Below are positions 8,987 through 17,711 of a stretch of 64,000 nt of DNA, piece after piece; position 1 is the stretch's first letter, and every line of letters begins with the position of its first letter. The notes beneath the pieces were generated by a model. The model saw only the letters and a program-made list of their open reading frames with translations. It did not search any database and was not told the origin of the DNA. The position numbers were made by a program, and so were the translations under genes. The DNA comes from Streptomyces stelliscabiei (GTDB lineage: Bacteria > Actinomycetota > Actinomycetes > Streptomycetales > Streptomycetaceae): positions 1 to 64,000 of the forward strand of contig NZ_JADBGF010000003.1 in NCBI RefSeq assembly GCF_014873495.1. Direction: 5' to 3'.

Positions 8987-10177
8987 ATGACCGCCTACGC
9001 CCCCGCCCGCTACGCCGACTTCCACATCCTGCACCCGCTGCCCGCCTCCCTCCTCAACCGAGGAGAGGACGACCTGCCCAAGACCCTGCAACTGGGCGGC
9101 GTAGTCCGCGCCCTGGTGTCCTCGCAGTCCTGGAAGCGGGCCGTGCGCCTGCGCCTGGAGGACGTCCTGGACGAGCACGCCGCCCGCACCCGCATGCTGC
9201 CCCTGCGGGTGGCCGACGCCCTGCGCGCGGCCGGCTGGCCCCCCGACCTGGCCGCCTTCGCAGGAACCCAGATCGTGCGCTCGGCCACCACGGAAGGCCT
9301 CAAGACCGAGGAAAACCAGCGCGGCATCACCTCGGCCACCCTCTACCTGCCGCGCGACGTCCTCGACGACCTCACCGACCTGTGCACCGAACACCGCCCG
9401 CACCTCGAAGAAGCCCTCGCCAAGGAAACCGCCGCACAGACCGCCCCGGCCAAGGGCACCCGCAAGAAGCCCAAGGCGGAGGCCGTCCTGCCCACGCCCA
9501 GGGTTGCTTCCGTGATCCGCCGGCGCACCGCGACCATCAACCTCTTCGGCCGCATGCTCGCCGAGGTGCCCGACGCCCACGTCGACGGCGCCGTGCAGAT
9601 GGCACCCGCCTTCACCGTCCACGCCAGCTCACCCCAGCCCGACTACTTCACCGCCGTCGAGGACTGGGCAGCCCCGAACGAGGCCGGCAGCGCCCACCTG
9701 CAGACCGCGTTCTTCACCACCGGCCTGCTCTACCGCTACGCCACGGTCAACCTCACCGAACTGACCCGCAACCTGAACGGCGACCACGAACAGGCTCTGC
9801 ACCTGCTGCGCCTGTTCGCCGACGCCTTCATCGACGTCATGCCCGGCGCGAAGAAGACCTCCACCGCCCCGCACACCTACCCCCACCTGGTCCACTACAC
9901 GATCCGCGACCGCCGCCCCGTCTCCTACGCCGCCGCTTTCGAGCAGCCCGTCAAGCACGCCCCCGGCGGCGGCTACACCGCCCCCGCCGTCACAGCCCTG
10001 TCCGAGCACGCCGCCGGGCTGAACCGGCTGCTGGGCACCCGCCGCCTCGTCGGCTGCGGCTACGCCACCCTGCACCCCGGCCCCGTCGACCACCTCGGCA
10101 CCGCCCACGCCGGCCTCGACGACCTCATCGACGCCCTCACCAAAAACGCGGCCCTGCCCACCGGTACCCCCGTATGA
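8987..10177 (+). CDS. cas7: Cas7e (Cse4/CasC), Cascade backbone subunit
   Basis: It forms the crRNA-coating backbone of Cascade. The 396-residue protein opens with the hallmark FHILHPLPASLLNRGEDD...PKTLQLGGVVRALVSSQSWKRAVR. It later has RTATINLFGRMLAE and LLYRYATVNLTEL, with GAKKTSTAPHT near the C-terminal third. Residues about 145-165 form a Lys/Ala-rich insert (AKGTRKKPKAE). The ATG has AAGGAG upstream. It overlaps cas5 by 4 bp. Confidence 0.95.
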   Translation: MTAYAPARYADFHILHPLPASLLNRGEDDLPKTLQLGGVVRALVSSQSWKRAVRLRLEDVLDEHAARTRMLPLRVADALRAAGWPPDLAAFAGTQIVRSATTEGLKTEENQRGITSATLYLPRDVLDDLTDLCTEHRPHLEEALAKETAAQTAPAKGTRKKPKAEAVLPTPRVASVIRRRTATINLFGRMLAEVPDAHVDGAVQMAPAFTVHASSPQPDYFTAVEDWAAPNEAGSAHLQTAFFTTGLLYRYATVNLTELTRNLNGDHEQALHLLRLFADAFIDVMPGAKKTSTAPHTYPHLVHYTIRDRRPVSYAAAFEQPVKHAPGGGYTAPAVTALSEHAAGLNRLLGTRRLVGCGYATLHPGPVDHLGTAHAGLDDLIDALTKNAALPTGTPV

Positions 10178-10965
10178 ACGGCATCCTGCTGCGCCTGGCC
10201 GCACCGCTGATGTCGTTCGGAGAACACGCCGCCTTCCACTACCGCGACACTCTCCCCTTCCCCTCCCGCTCGGCCCTCATCGGCCTGTTCGCCGCCGCCG
10301 ACGCACGCCCCCGCAACGAAGCCCTCGCCCCCGACCCGGCCACCGGCAAAACCCCCTACACCGACCTGACGTTCACCGTCCGCGTCGACCGCCCCGGCAC
10401 CCGGCACACCGACTACCACACCGTCGGCGGCGGCCGCCCGCACCGCCAAGGCCTGCGCACCAGCAGCGGCGCCTACCGCCCCCGCGAGAAGTCCACCCTC
10501 ATCACCAAACGGGTCTACCTCGCCGACGCCGTCTTCACCCTCGCCGTCCAAGGACCCGACCCGTTCCTGGAACACCTCACTCAGCGGCTCGAACAACCCG
10601 CCTTCGGCCCCTACCTCGGCCGGCGCGCCTGCCTCCCCAACGAACCCCTCGTCCTCGGCGGCCCGCGCCCCGACCCCGTCGGTGAACTCCTCCACCACGT
10701 CCCGCTCAGCCTCACCACACCACCCCGCGCAGACCAGGCCACCGTGCCTGTCGCCTTCGTCTGGGAACACCCGCCCTCCCACGTGCCTGCCGCGCGTAGC
10801 GAACGCGAAGTCGCCGATGTCCCCCATGACTTCACTCCCACACGGCGCTTCCACAAGACCCGCCGCACCTGGCACACCACCGAACCCCTGCCCGCCGCCC
10901 TGTACGCCCCGCCGCCCGCACTCACCGAACTGACCGCCTACATCCGCCAGGACGCCACCCCGTGA
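10174..10965 (+). CDS. cas5: Cas5e (CasD), Cascade subunit
   Basis: It binds the 5' handle of the crRNA and anchors Cas8e. The 263-residue RAMP protein opens ILLRLAAPLMSFGEHA, continues with FPSRSALIGLFAAA, and has the family block REKSTLITKRVYLADAVFTLAV followed by FGPYLGRRACLPNEPL. The ATG overlaps the cas7 stop (ATGA), so the two are translationally coupled. Length is close to the family norm. Confidence 0.94.
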   Translation: MNGILLRLAAPLMSFGEHAAFHYRDTLPFPSRSALIGLFAAADARPRNEALAPDPATGKTPYTDLTFTVRVDRPGTRHTDYHTVGGGRPHRQGLRTSSGAYRPREKSTLITKRVYLADAVFTLAVQGPDPFLEHLTQRLEQPAFGPYLGRRACLPNEPLVLGGPRPDPVGELLHHVPLSLTTPPRADQATVPVAFVWEHPPSHVPAARSEREVADVPHDFTPTRRFHKTRRTWHTTEPLPAALYAPPPALTELTAYIRQDATP

Positions 10966-11672
10966 CCAGCACCCCAACCGCCGCCCTCGCCACCACAGCG
11001 ACACTGACCCGGATCCGCCTCAACCGCCGCAGCCCGGCCGCCCGCCGTGACCTGGCCGACGCCGTCAGCCTGCACAAGAGCGTGATGCTCCTGGCCCCCG
11101 ACGACCTCGGCGAAAACCCCCGGCAGCAGGCCGGCCTGCTCTTCCGCCTGGAAGACGCCACCGACGACACCCCACCCACCCTGCTCGTCCAGTCCCACCA
11201 GCCGCCCGACCTCACCCGCCTGCCCCACCACTACGGCACCGCCGAAACCCGACCCCTGCACCCCATGTTCCAGGCCCTGACCCCCGGCCGAGCGGTGCGC
11301 TACCGCATCACCGCCAACGCCAGCGCCGCCCGCCGCGTCCTGGACGACCACCACCCCGTCGACAACAAGCACGGCAGAAAAGTCGTCGCGCTTCACGGCG
11401 ACGACGCCCTCGCCTGGTGGCAGCGCCGCGCCCACCAAGCCGGCCTCACCCTGACCACCACCGACATCACCCCCGCCCGCTTCCCCCGCACACGCCGCCG
11501 CGCCGACAAGCCCGGCGAACAAGCCCACTCTCCCGGCCCCATGCACGCACTGACCCGCTTCGACGGCCTGGCCACCATCACCGACCCCCACCAGCTCAGC
11601 CACGCCCTACTCACCGGCATCGGCCGCGGCAAGCCCTACGGCGCCGGCCTGCTCACCCTCGCCCCCGCCTGA
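10962..11672 (+). CDS. cas6e: Cas6e (Cse3/CasE), crRNA-processing endoribonuclease
   Basis: It cleaves the pre-crRNA within each repeat hairpin and stays bound to the 3' end. The 236-residue double-ferredoxin protein has LHKSVMLLAP near residue 40, which contains the expected catalytic His, LLFRLE, the central NKHGRKVVALHG segment, and the C-terminal Gly-rich GIGRGKPYGAGLLTLAP typical of Cas6e. It starts with a GTGA overlap on cas5. In an ordinary I-E locus cas1 and cas2 would follow; here a transposase gene starts 47 bp later. Confidence 0.94.
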   Translation: MTSTPTAALATTATLTRIRLNRRSPAARRDLADAVSLHKSVMLLAPDDLGENPRQQAGLLFRLEDATDDTPPTLLVQSHQPPDLTRLPHHYGTAETRPLHPMFQALTPGRAVRYRITANASAARRVLDDHHPVDNKHGRKVVALHGDDALAWWQRRAHQAGLTLTTTDITPARFPRTRRRADKPGEQAHSPGPMHALTRFDGLATITDPHQLSHALLTGIGRGKPYGAGLLTLAPA

Positions 11673-11719
11673 CCCACCGCCCCGACGCCCACCACCCCAA
11701 GGAAGCCACCCGAACACCC

Positions 11720-13306
11720 GTGCCAGCCATACCACCACCCACCGGCCCCTACGACCTCACCTCCCTGCGCGCCGCCGCCGTACGCCGACTGCTGCGCCTG
11801 CGCGCCGCAGACCGCCTCGCTCACCACGATGTCCGTACCGTCGCCGCCGGGTTCGACGTCCACTGGCGCACGGTGCGCCGATGGATGGACAACGCCGACG
11901 CCCACCACGGCACCTACACCCCCCAAGGCCGCCGCCACTTCACCCTCACGCCGGCCATGCATGAAGCCCTGGCCCGATGGAACGGCAACGCCGCAGCTAC
12001 CTACCGCGAACTCGTCGCCGACGGCATCTTTGGCAACCCGCCCCGCGTATCCCAGGCAACCTTTTACCGCGCCGTAGACCGGGAACTCAGCCCCGGCCAG
12101 CGTGTCGCCCTCAGAGGGGGTGAAGCCGCCCGCCGCCGACACGATGTGCACGCCTTGCGCCCCCACGGCAACCGCAACGACGTCTGGGAGACAGACCACG
12201 TCGAAGCCAGCGTCTTCGTCAACGTCGACGGGCGCCGCCGCAAACCCTGGATCACCTGGTTCATCGACCACACCACCGCCGTCATCTGCGGGCTGGCCAT
12301 CACCCCCCACCAGCCCAGCCAGGACGCCATCCTGGCCGCCGCCCGCGACGCCATCCTCTGCACGGATCACCACCGGCCCTTCGGCGGCATCCCCCGCAAG
12401 ATCCGCACCGACCGCGGCCGTGACTTCCTGGGCAAGTGCGTGGACGAGGCGTTCAAAAAGTTCGGCACCGAACTGATCGTCCTGCCGCCCTACAGCCCCC
12501 ACCTCAAAGGCACCGTCGAAGCCATCAACGGCGCCGCCAAGCACATGCTGTTCAAAGGACTGCCCGGCTACGCCCACACCCCCCGAAGCCGTCGCGACCG
12601 CCGCGGCCAGCCCCTGTGGGCCCTGGACGACCTCCTCGACTACGAAACCTTCATCACCGTCGTCCTGGACTGGGTGGACTGGTGGAACAACGACCACACC
12701 ATCGCCCGCCTCCACCGGCGCACCCCCGCCCAAGCCTGGCACGCCGACCTCACCCCCATCGACACCCTCGACCCCGCCGACCTGCACACCTACACCCTCA
12801 CCGACGGCGGCCCACCCCTGAAAATCACCAGCAAGGGCGTCCGCTGGAAAAGCGCCTACTACGTCGGCGACTGGATGCACGGCCACTCAAGCGCCGGCGA
12901 GATGGTCCGCCTGCGCCACGAACCCCACCACTACCACCGCGTCGAGCTCTACGACGCTCACACCCTCAGCTACCGCGGCTCCGCCTTCCGCAGCGACGAG
13001 ATGAGCCCCCGGCAATCCCGCGCACTACGCAACGCCCGCCGACGCGAAGCCGACCGCTACGCCGCCAAAGCCCGCCGGGCCCGCAAGAACGCCAACCCCC
13101 GCTACGCCGCCACCAGCATCGCCGCCGCGCCCGAGCCCCTCAACCGGCTCACCGCCAGCCAGGCAGCCGCCCAGCTACGCGAACTGCAGACACCGGAAGG
13201 TCACCTGCAGGCCGAGGCCCGGCCCGACCTCCTCAACCGGCCCCAGCCCGACTCCGCCCGATGGACGAAACCCCGGCCCGGCCCCAAGCCCCAGGACACC
13301 GAGTGA
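11720..13306 (+). CDS. TnsB/TniA/MuA-like DDE transposase fused to the Cascade operon
   Basis: This is a 528-residue retroviral-integrase-fold transposase. An N-terminal helix-turn-helix region (residues about 20-60, FDVHWRTVRRWMDN) is followed by the catalytic core: Asp159 in WETDHVE, Asp231 in RTDRGRDFLG and Glu267 in HLKGTVEAING. Exactly 35 residues separate the last two (DD35E). A Mu-type C-terminal beta region and a basic tail (RRREADRYAAKARRARK) follow. The catalytic triad is intact. The GTG start at 11720 follows AAGGAAG, and the gene overlaps the ATPase gene by 4 bp. Position and coupling imply co-expression with Cascade; involvement in RNA-guided transposition is an inference. It could also be a captured, separately acting transposase. 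Confidence 0.88.
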   Translation: MPAIPPPTGPYDLTSLRAAAVRRLLRLRAADRLAHHDVRTVAAGFDVHWRTVRRWMDNADAHHGTYTPQGRRHFTLTPAMHEALARWNGNAAATYRELVADGIFGNPPRVSQATFYRAVDRELSPGQRVALRGGEAARRRHDVHALRPHGNRNDVWETDHVEASVFVNVDGRRRKPWITWFIDHTTAVICGLAITPHQPSQDAILAAARDAILCTDHHRPFGGIPRKIRTDRGRDFLGKCVDEAFKKFGTELIVLPPYSPHLKGTVEAINGAAKHMLFKGLPGYAHTPRSRRDRRGQPLWALDDLLDYETFITVVLDWVDWWNNDHTIARLHRRTPAQAWHADLTPIDTLDPADLHTYTLTDGGPPLKITSKGVRWKSAYYVGDWMHGHSSAGEMVRLRHEPHHYHRVELYDAHTLSYRGSAFRSDEMSPRQSRALRNARRREADRYAAKARRARKNANPRYAATSIAAAPEPLNRLTASQAAAQLRELQTPEGHLQAEARPDLLNRPQPDSARWTKPRPGPKPQDTE

Positions 13307-14169
13307 CCCACCCGACCACGCCCGAGAACCAGCCGACCGCCGGCCCGAACTACCACTACATGGGCCTGCCCGGCGCCCGCGCCATGCTGACCCAGGCCAG
13401 CGCAGAGACCTACGCCAACCTCGTCACCAGCCTCAACGCCGACGCCGGCAAAGGCGCCATCATGTGCGTCCACGGCGGCGTCGGCCTGGGCAAGACCTTC
13501 GCCGTCAACAGCCACCTCGACGACCTCGCCCCCCACACCACCCTGCGCATCAAAGTCGGCTCCGCCAAAATCCAGGCCCTGCGCGCCGCCCTGTACAAAA
13601 AGCTCGACCTACCCGGCGAGGCCCCCCTCAACAGCACCCGCTGCGAAACCATCCTCAAGGAAGCACTGTCGGAAACCCCGCGCGTCCTGGTCGTCGACGA
13701 AGCCCAGTGGCTCGACACACGGGCCTTCGAATTCATCCGTGAGCTCTGGGACGACGAGGACACCCGCCTCGCCGTCGTCATGGTCGGCGCCGAAACCTGC
13801 TACCAGAAGATCAAGAACCGTCCGGCGCTGGATTCCCGCATCCTCGTCTGGCAGCGCTACAAGCCCCTCACACCCGCCGAAGTCCTCACCATCATTCCCG
13901 AGTACCACCCGCTGTGGGCGGACGTACCCGCAGAGGAATTGCTGTGGATCGACGACGTCGCCTGCCACGGCAACTTCCGCCAGTGGGCCAAAATCACCTA
14001 CCTGCTCTGGGAACAGCACGACGGCCCCGGCTCGAAGAGAGCTGGCAGCACGCCTCCGACGAACCCGCCCACGCCGCACGGCGCGGCCACACCGCTCCTT
14101 CCCTACAGCCGGGACCTCGTGCGCGCCGTCCTCAGCCGCCTCGACCCCACCCAACGTCACACCGACTGA
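13303..14169 (+). CDS. TnsC/TniB/MuB-like AAA+ ATPase
   Basis: This 288-residue ATPase is the usual partner of DDE transposases, forming filaments on target DNA and activating the transposase. It shows Walker A GGVGLGKT (58-65), Walker B VLVVDEAQ (128-135), a sensor-like VVMVGAE, and an Arg-rich SRILVWQRYKPL segment. The fold and length fit TniB/TnsC. It starts by GTGA overlap with the transposase gene and is the last large gene of the Cascade operon. A Pro/Thr-rich linker (residues about 245-260) precedes the C-terminus. TnsC proteins usually need TniQ to connect to Cascade, and none is seen here. Confidence 0.87.
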   Translation: MTHPTTPENQPTAGPNYHYMGLPGARAMLTQASAETYANLVTSLNADAGKGAIMCVHGGVGLGKTFAVNSHLDDLAPHTTLRIKVGSAKIQALRAALYKKLDLPGEAPLNSTRCETILKEALSETPRVLVVDEAQWLDTRAFEFIRELWDDEDTRLAVVMVGAETCYQKIKNRPALDSRILVWQRYKPLTPAEVLTIIPEYHPLWADVPAEELLWIDDVACHGNFRQWAKITYLLWEQHDGPGSKRAGSTPPTNPPTPHGAATPLLPYSRDLVRAVLSRLDPTQRHTD

Positions 14170-14238
14170 AGCGCTGCTCCGGCGTCTCGGCGCATCCGCA
14201 CCGCCACCGGAGCTGGCGGTGCGGCAGGGGAACTTTTC

Positions 14239-14412
14239 ATGTCCACGCTTGTGCTGCTCGTAGGCCTGCTCTTCGGGCTGGTCGGCCTGATGCTGTTCGG
14301 CGGCCTCGTCTATCTTGTACACCACCATCCGACCTGGGCTGTGCCGATCGGCGTCGGCCTGGCCGGACTCACGCTCATGGGCACCATGATCACAGTGATC
14401 ACCTCCCGATGA
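14239..14412 (+). CDS. Small two-helix membrane protein (57 aa)
   Basis: This short gene begins MSTLVLLVGLLFGLVGLM and contains two hydrophobic helices (residues about 3-24 and 34-54) separated by HHHPTW. It lies 69 bp after the ATPase gene with GGCAGGGG about 9 bp before its ATG, so it may be the last gene of the operon. I do not recognise the family. Small membrane proteins near defence genes are sometimes effectors or anchors, but no function can be assigned. Confidence 0.55.
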   Translation: MSTLVLLVGLLFGLVGLMLFGGLVYLVHHHPTWAVPIGVGLAGLTLMGTMITVITSR

Positions 14413-14530
14413 TGGACGTCGTGTAGCCCGGCGCACTGGCGGTGCACCGCTCCCCGGGATTGGTGGAGGTTCTATGCGTTGACTCCAGCCGCCGGTTGGG
14501 GCTGGCATTGAGCAGCTCTCGTGGGGGAAT

Positions 14531-14905
14531 GTGAAGCCGGACTGGCGGTCGGCGAGCGTGGGCTCGTTCGACGAGAGCAACCGTCTCGTCGGCGTGAGCT
14601 TGGTGCTGCTGCTGCGGCCGTTGCCGAAGCCGAAGCGGTATTTCGCCTACCTGTCCGGCGCTGGCGGCGAGGCCGTCGAAGTCACTGATCCGGCTGTCGC
14701 AGTGCAGAGGGCGGCGACACTGCGGCCCAATGCAGCAACAGGGCATACTGACACGCGGCTGCGGTTGGTGGCGGTAAGCCGGCATCAACTTCGACTCGGC
14801 GGCTACGAAATTCCGCGCAACCTTTGTAAGGGACGGGTTGACCAGTGCGGGCGTCGAGATTTGCGTCAGGTGGCCGCCGTGGTGACTGCCCGCGTCAGAG
14901 GATGA
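14531..14905 (+). CDS. Possible small hypothetical protein (124 aa)
   Basis: A GTG start preceded by GTGGGGGAAT opens a 124-residue frame with a plausible central segment (VGVSLVLLLRPLPKPKRYFAYL). The C-terminal part is less protein-like and runs 40 bp into the end of the convergent NTPase gene. It may be a decayed gene. The sequence between 14413 and 14530 shows nothing. Confidence 0.25.
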   Translation: MKPDWRSASVGSFDESNRLVGVSLVLLLRPLPKPKRYFAYLSGAGGEAVEVTDPAVAVQRAATLRPNAATGHTDTRLRLVAVSRHQLRLGGYEIPRNLCKGRVDQCGRRDLRQVAAVVTARVRG

Positions 14906-17145
14906 CTGCTGCCCAGCGCCCGAAGGCAGTCCTCCTGTAGTGCGGCCAACATAACCGCAGCCGGCTGTGCGCCCTGCGTGCGGCGTGCGACCAGGAGTTG
15001 GTCATATCGGGTTGCCAGAGTGCGAGGGTGGGAGGCGCCGTGGAAACGCTCTTGATCACGGAGTACCTCTGACAGGACTTCCAAGGCCCTTTCCGGCTCA
15101 CCGGTCTCTGCCAGGAGCTTGCCGAGTTGATGGCGGGTGCTCAGAGTGCGTGAATGCAGACCGAGAACACGCTCCTGGTCGCCCAGGACAGCCTGCAGCG
15201 TTCGGATGGCCTGGTGAAGGTCACCGGAACGGGCGACCAAGAGCGCCAGTTCGAAGCGGGTGCTGAGGGTGTGCGGATGCGCTGCGCCCAGAATGCGCTC
15301 CTGGTCCTCGAATAGCTCGGTGATGCAGGTGAGGGCTTCGGAGGTCCGACCGAGGTGGCCGAGAGTTCGGCCCAGTTCCTGACGCGCCAGCAGGACGTCC
15401 ACATGAGCCGATCCCAGGGCTGCCGTCATGGTGGGGAGCAGTTCCCGAAACAGGTGCAGTGCCTGCGAGGCGTCTCCGCTGTCGCGCAGAAACCTGGCTC
15501 TGCTGCTACGGGTCACCAAAGTTGCCGTATGACGGGGGCCCAGGACGCGCTGTCGGTCCGAGGCGAGACGATCGAGGAGAACGACGGCTTCCGAGAGCCG
15601 GCCCGCCTCAGCGAGGTACCGCGCTATGTCGTGGCGTGCAGCGAGGGTGTCGGGGTGATCCGGGCCGAGCAGAGCATCACGCTCCTGGTGCAACTGGCGC
15701 AGCAGGCGTACGGCTGCCAGCGGCTGTCCTGCATTGCCCAGGGCGATGGCGTGCGCATAGTCGGCATCGGGAACCCCATGCCGGCGGGCTGTGTCGAAAG
15801 CTCCCAGCGCGATGGACGGCCGCATCAGGTCTACAGCGGCCCAGCCGACGTCGAAGGCCTCCTCCGGCGCTATAGCAGCAAGGAGTACCTCCCAGCTGTT
15901 TTCCGGTATGGCCGACAGTCCGGGAAGATCGATCAAGTAGTCGAACGCCAGATAGCGGCCCTGGTCAGGCAGCAGAAGGCTACTTGCCCCCTGCACCGGC
16001 GCGGTGGCCCACGCCAGCGCGTCCTCCAGAGGCTCCGGACGCAGGACGGCTCCGCCGCGAGCGGACAGGTAGATCTCGTGCAACGGCACCAGCAGCGATG
16101 CGTCCACGGGCCGGTGCAAGCCCATACGCCGACAGTCGACGGCGGCGGCGACCAACGCGGCACCGCGCGGATGCTCACCCGTGTGCCAGGCGTGCGTCCA
16201 GTCGTTGAGCAGTTCCGGACCTGCCGCCAGCACCTCGGCGATCCCGAATCGATCGGATGCCTGAGCCGCCGCCTTCAGCCGCGGATCCCGATCCGCTTCC
16301 CGGGCCCGCCCGACCTCCTGCGGTGACCACAGACGATCCAGCTCCACCGGTTCTCCGGCATGGAGCAGCACCTCACGGCCGGCCCGCCAGGTTGCTGCGT
16401 CGGTGACGTCACGCTGCCGCGCGCTGTACCTGTCGTACTCCTTGCTGCGCATCGACGCCAAGAGCACCACCTGCCGTTCCGGACCAGCGAGCATCGCTTT
16501 GACCATCTCCAGAGTGATGCCTCCGGCTCGCAGAAACTGGTCGAATTCGTCGAACCACACCACACAACGCCGGGTCCCGCTGACAGTGGAAGACAGCGTC
16601 TGCAGGTCGTCCGACGGCCGCGCCTGCAACAGGGCGAATTCGGGAACAGCCATGCGCATGGCCTCGTAGGCCAGCCGGGACTTGCCGGCCGTCGAGTCAC
16701 CCACGATCAGGACAAAGCCCCCCTGCCGGATCCGCCGCACGACGTCGTCGAAGCGGTCTCGCTTGACGAACGCAGGCACTCGGGTGGCCCCCTGACGGGC
16801 GCTACGACGCAACGCCGCAGGATGGACCCCCAAACTGATTGGATCCACCGCGTCCCGCACACGCATCGTTCGAGCGGCCAGCTCTCTCCCGCGGGCCGCA
16901 GCGGCGTGACGTTGCTGACGGTGAGCCGAGAGAGCAGTCCGCGTCTCATCGGCGAAGACACCGGTCACCGCAGCGGCAACAGCAGCCACGGCAGCCGTCC
17001 AGCCTGCAGGCAGCCAGGCTGAGGTTGCCAGTGCTGCGCCCGCCCCACCCGCCGAAACGCCGAGCAGGATCACCCACAGGCGAAGCGACCGCCACACCCT
17101 GCCCTCCACCATCACGGACGGAACGGCACGCCGTCCCACGTACAC
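14866..17145 (-). CDS. Membrane-anchored STAND-type NTPase with TPR-like repeats
   Basis: This is a protein of about 759 residues. Two N-terminal hydrophobic helices (about 22-42 and 48-65) should anchor it in the membrane. A P-loop domain follows with GDSTAGKS (149-156) and Walker B CVVWFDEFD (about 194-202). From about 480 to the end there are repeated 40-42 residue TPR-like units with recurring LGPDHPDTL/LGAAHPHTLSTR and LGRT-LAETG patterns. Such architectures act as sensor-switches in bacterial immunity. The gene is convergent with the Cascade-transposase operon. The GTG start is approximate and has no clear ribosome site. STAND NTPases next to Streptomyces I-E loci have been noted in gene-neighbourhood surveys (my recollection), so a functional link is possible. 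Confidence 0.75.
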   Translation of the reverse strand: MYVGRRAVPSVMVEGRVWRSLRLWVILLGVSAGGAGAALATSAWLPAGWTAAVAAVAAAVTGVFADETRTALSAHRQQRHAAAARGRELAARTMRVRDAVDPISLGVHPAALRRSARQGATRVPAFVKRDRFDDVVRRIRQGGFVLIVGDSTAGKSRLAYEAMRMAVPEFALLQARPSDDLQTLSSTVSGTRRCVVWFDEFDQFLRAGGITLEMVKAMLAGPERQVVLLASMRSKEYDRYSARQRDVTDAATWRAGREVLLHAGEPVELDRLWSPQEVGRAREADRDPRLKAAAQASDRFGIAEVLAAGPELLNDWTHAWHTGEHPRGAALVAAAVDCRRMGLHRPVDASLLVPLHEIYLSARGGAVLRPEPLEDALAWATAPVQGASSLLLPDQGRYLAFDYLIDLPGLSAIPENSWEVLLAAIAPEEAFDVGWAAVDLMRPSIALGAFDTARRHGVPDADYAHAIALGNAGQPLAAVRLLRQLHQERDALLGPDHPDTLAARHDIARYLAEAGRLSEAVVLLDRLASDRQRVLGPRHTATLVTRSSRARFLRDSGDASQALHLFRELLPTMTAALGSAHVDVLLARQELGRTLGHLGRTSEALTCITELFEDQERILGAAHPHTLSTRFELALLVARSGDLHQAIRTLQAVLGDQERVLGLHSRTLSTRHQLGKLLAETGEPERALEVLSEVLRDQERFHGASHPRTLATRYDQLLVARRTQGAQPAAVMLAALQEDCLRALGSSHPLTRAVTTAAT

Positions 17146-17711
17146 GTCACATGCCGAACACGGACGGCCTCACCCATATTGAAGCGCAACAACCGAAGTT
17201 GGACCCCAACAGGAAGAAAAATGCCTGATCCGCACCAGACTTGCCCCACTGGGCGAGGGCGTACCCCGATGTCTTCGGATGGCAGCAAGACGATGACGGC
17301 AGTGCCGCGGCACCCGCCTCATGACGCCCTGCGGCGGGGCTCTACCGGCAATTTCCAAGAGGCCGGGCCTCACACGCGGCCGCTCAGTGGCCAGCCTCCG
17401 GGCGCGGGAAACAGCTCGGTGCTGATCATCTCGACGCGCTTCCAGCGCAGACAGGACCGCTTGCCGAGCGGTGAGTCCGTCATCCGGCCGGTATGTGGGG
17501 CGGCCAGAGGCAGGCGACGCTGAGCTCCCCGCGTGGAAGAACCGGCCCAGCGTCCGGGGATCATCCCCACGTGCGCGGGGAACAGGCTTCTTGACCTGCG
17601 GCTCTAGGCGAGACGAAAGCGGTTGGTGAGCGCTTCCGCGGACTCCAACAGTCAGGGCGTACAGACAGCCAACGATCACTGCATGCGTCACTCCTTGGCC
17701 AAATTCTCCCG
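17146..17711. other. Intergenic region with an orphan CRISPR-like repeat
   Basis: No gene is seen in 566 bp. The one recognisable element is the isolated type I-E-like repeat at 17558-17586. The remainder shows no motif I can name. Confidence 0.45.
17558..17586 (-). repeat. Solitary type I-E-like CRISPR repeat
   Basis: A 29-bp unit reads CCTGTTCCCCGCGCACG then TGGGGATGATCC on the minus strand, with the GC-rich hairpin of actinobacterial type I-E repeats. It is a different repeat family from the arrays at 858-3034. No second copy lies about 61 bp to either side. It could be the relic of another array or a stand-alone guide unit. Confidence 0.5.

Noticed and set aside
11417..11719. Upstream extension of the transposase gene inside cas6e
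   Set aside because: The sequence is a GC-rich shadow of cas6e in another frame. GTG 11720 with AAGGAAG and the conserved N-terminus gives the natural start.
3016..17145. Long open frames opposite cas and transposition genes
   Set aside because: They are Gly/Val- or Arg/Pro-rich mirror frames typical of high-GC coding DNA, with no motifs or ribosome sites.
14170..17711. A further copy of the TTCTCA-type complex end on the right of the tnsC-like gene
   Set aside because: Scanning by eye for TTCTCA/TGAGAA pairs near TG...CA found only isolated matches without the 23-24 bp spacing. A sequence search is needed to be certain.
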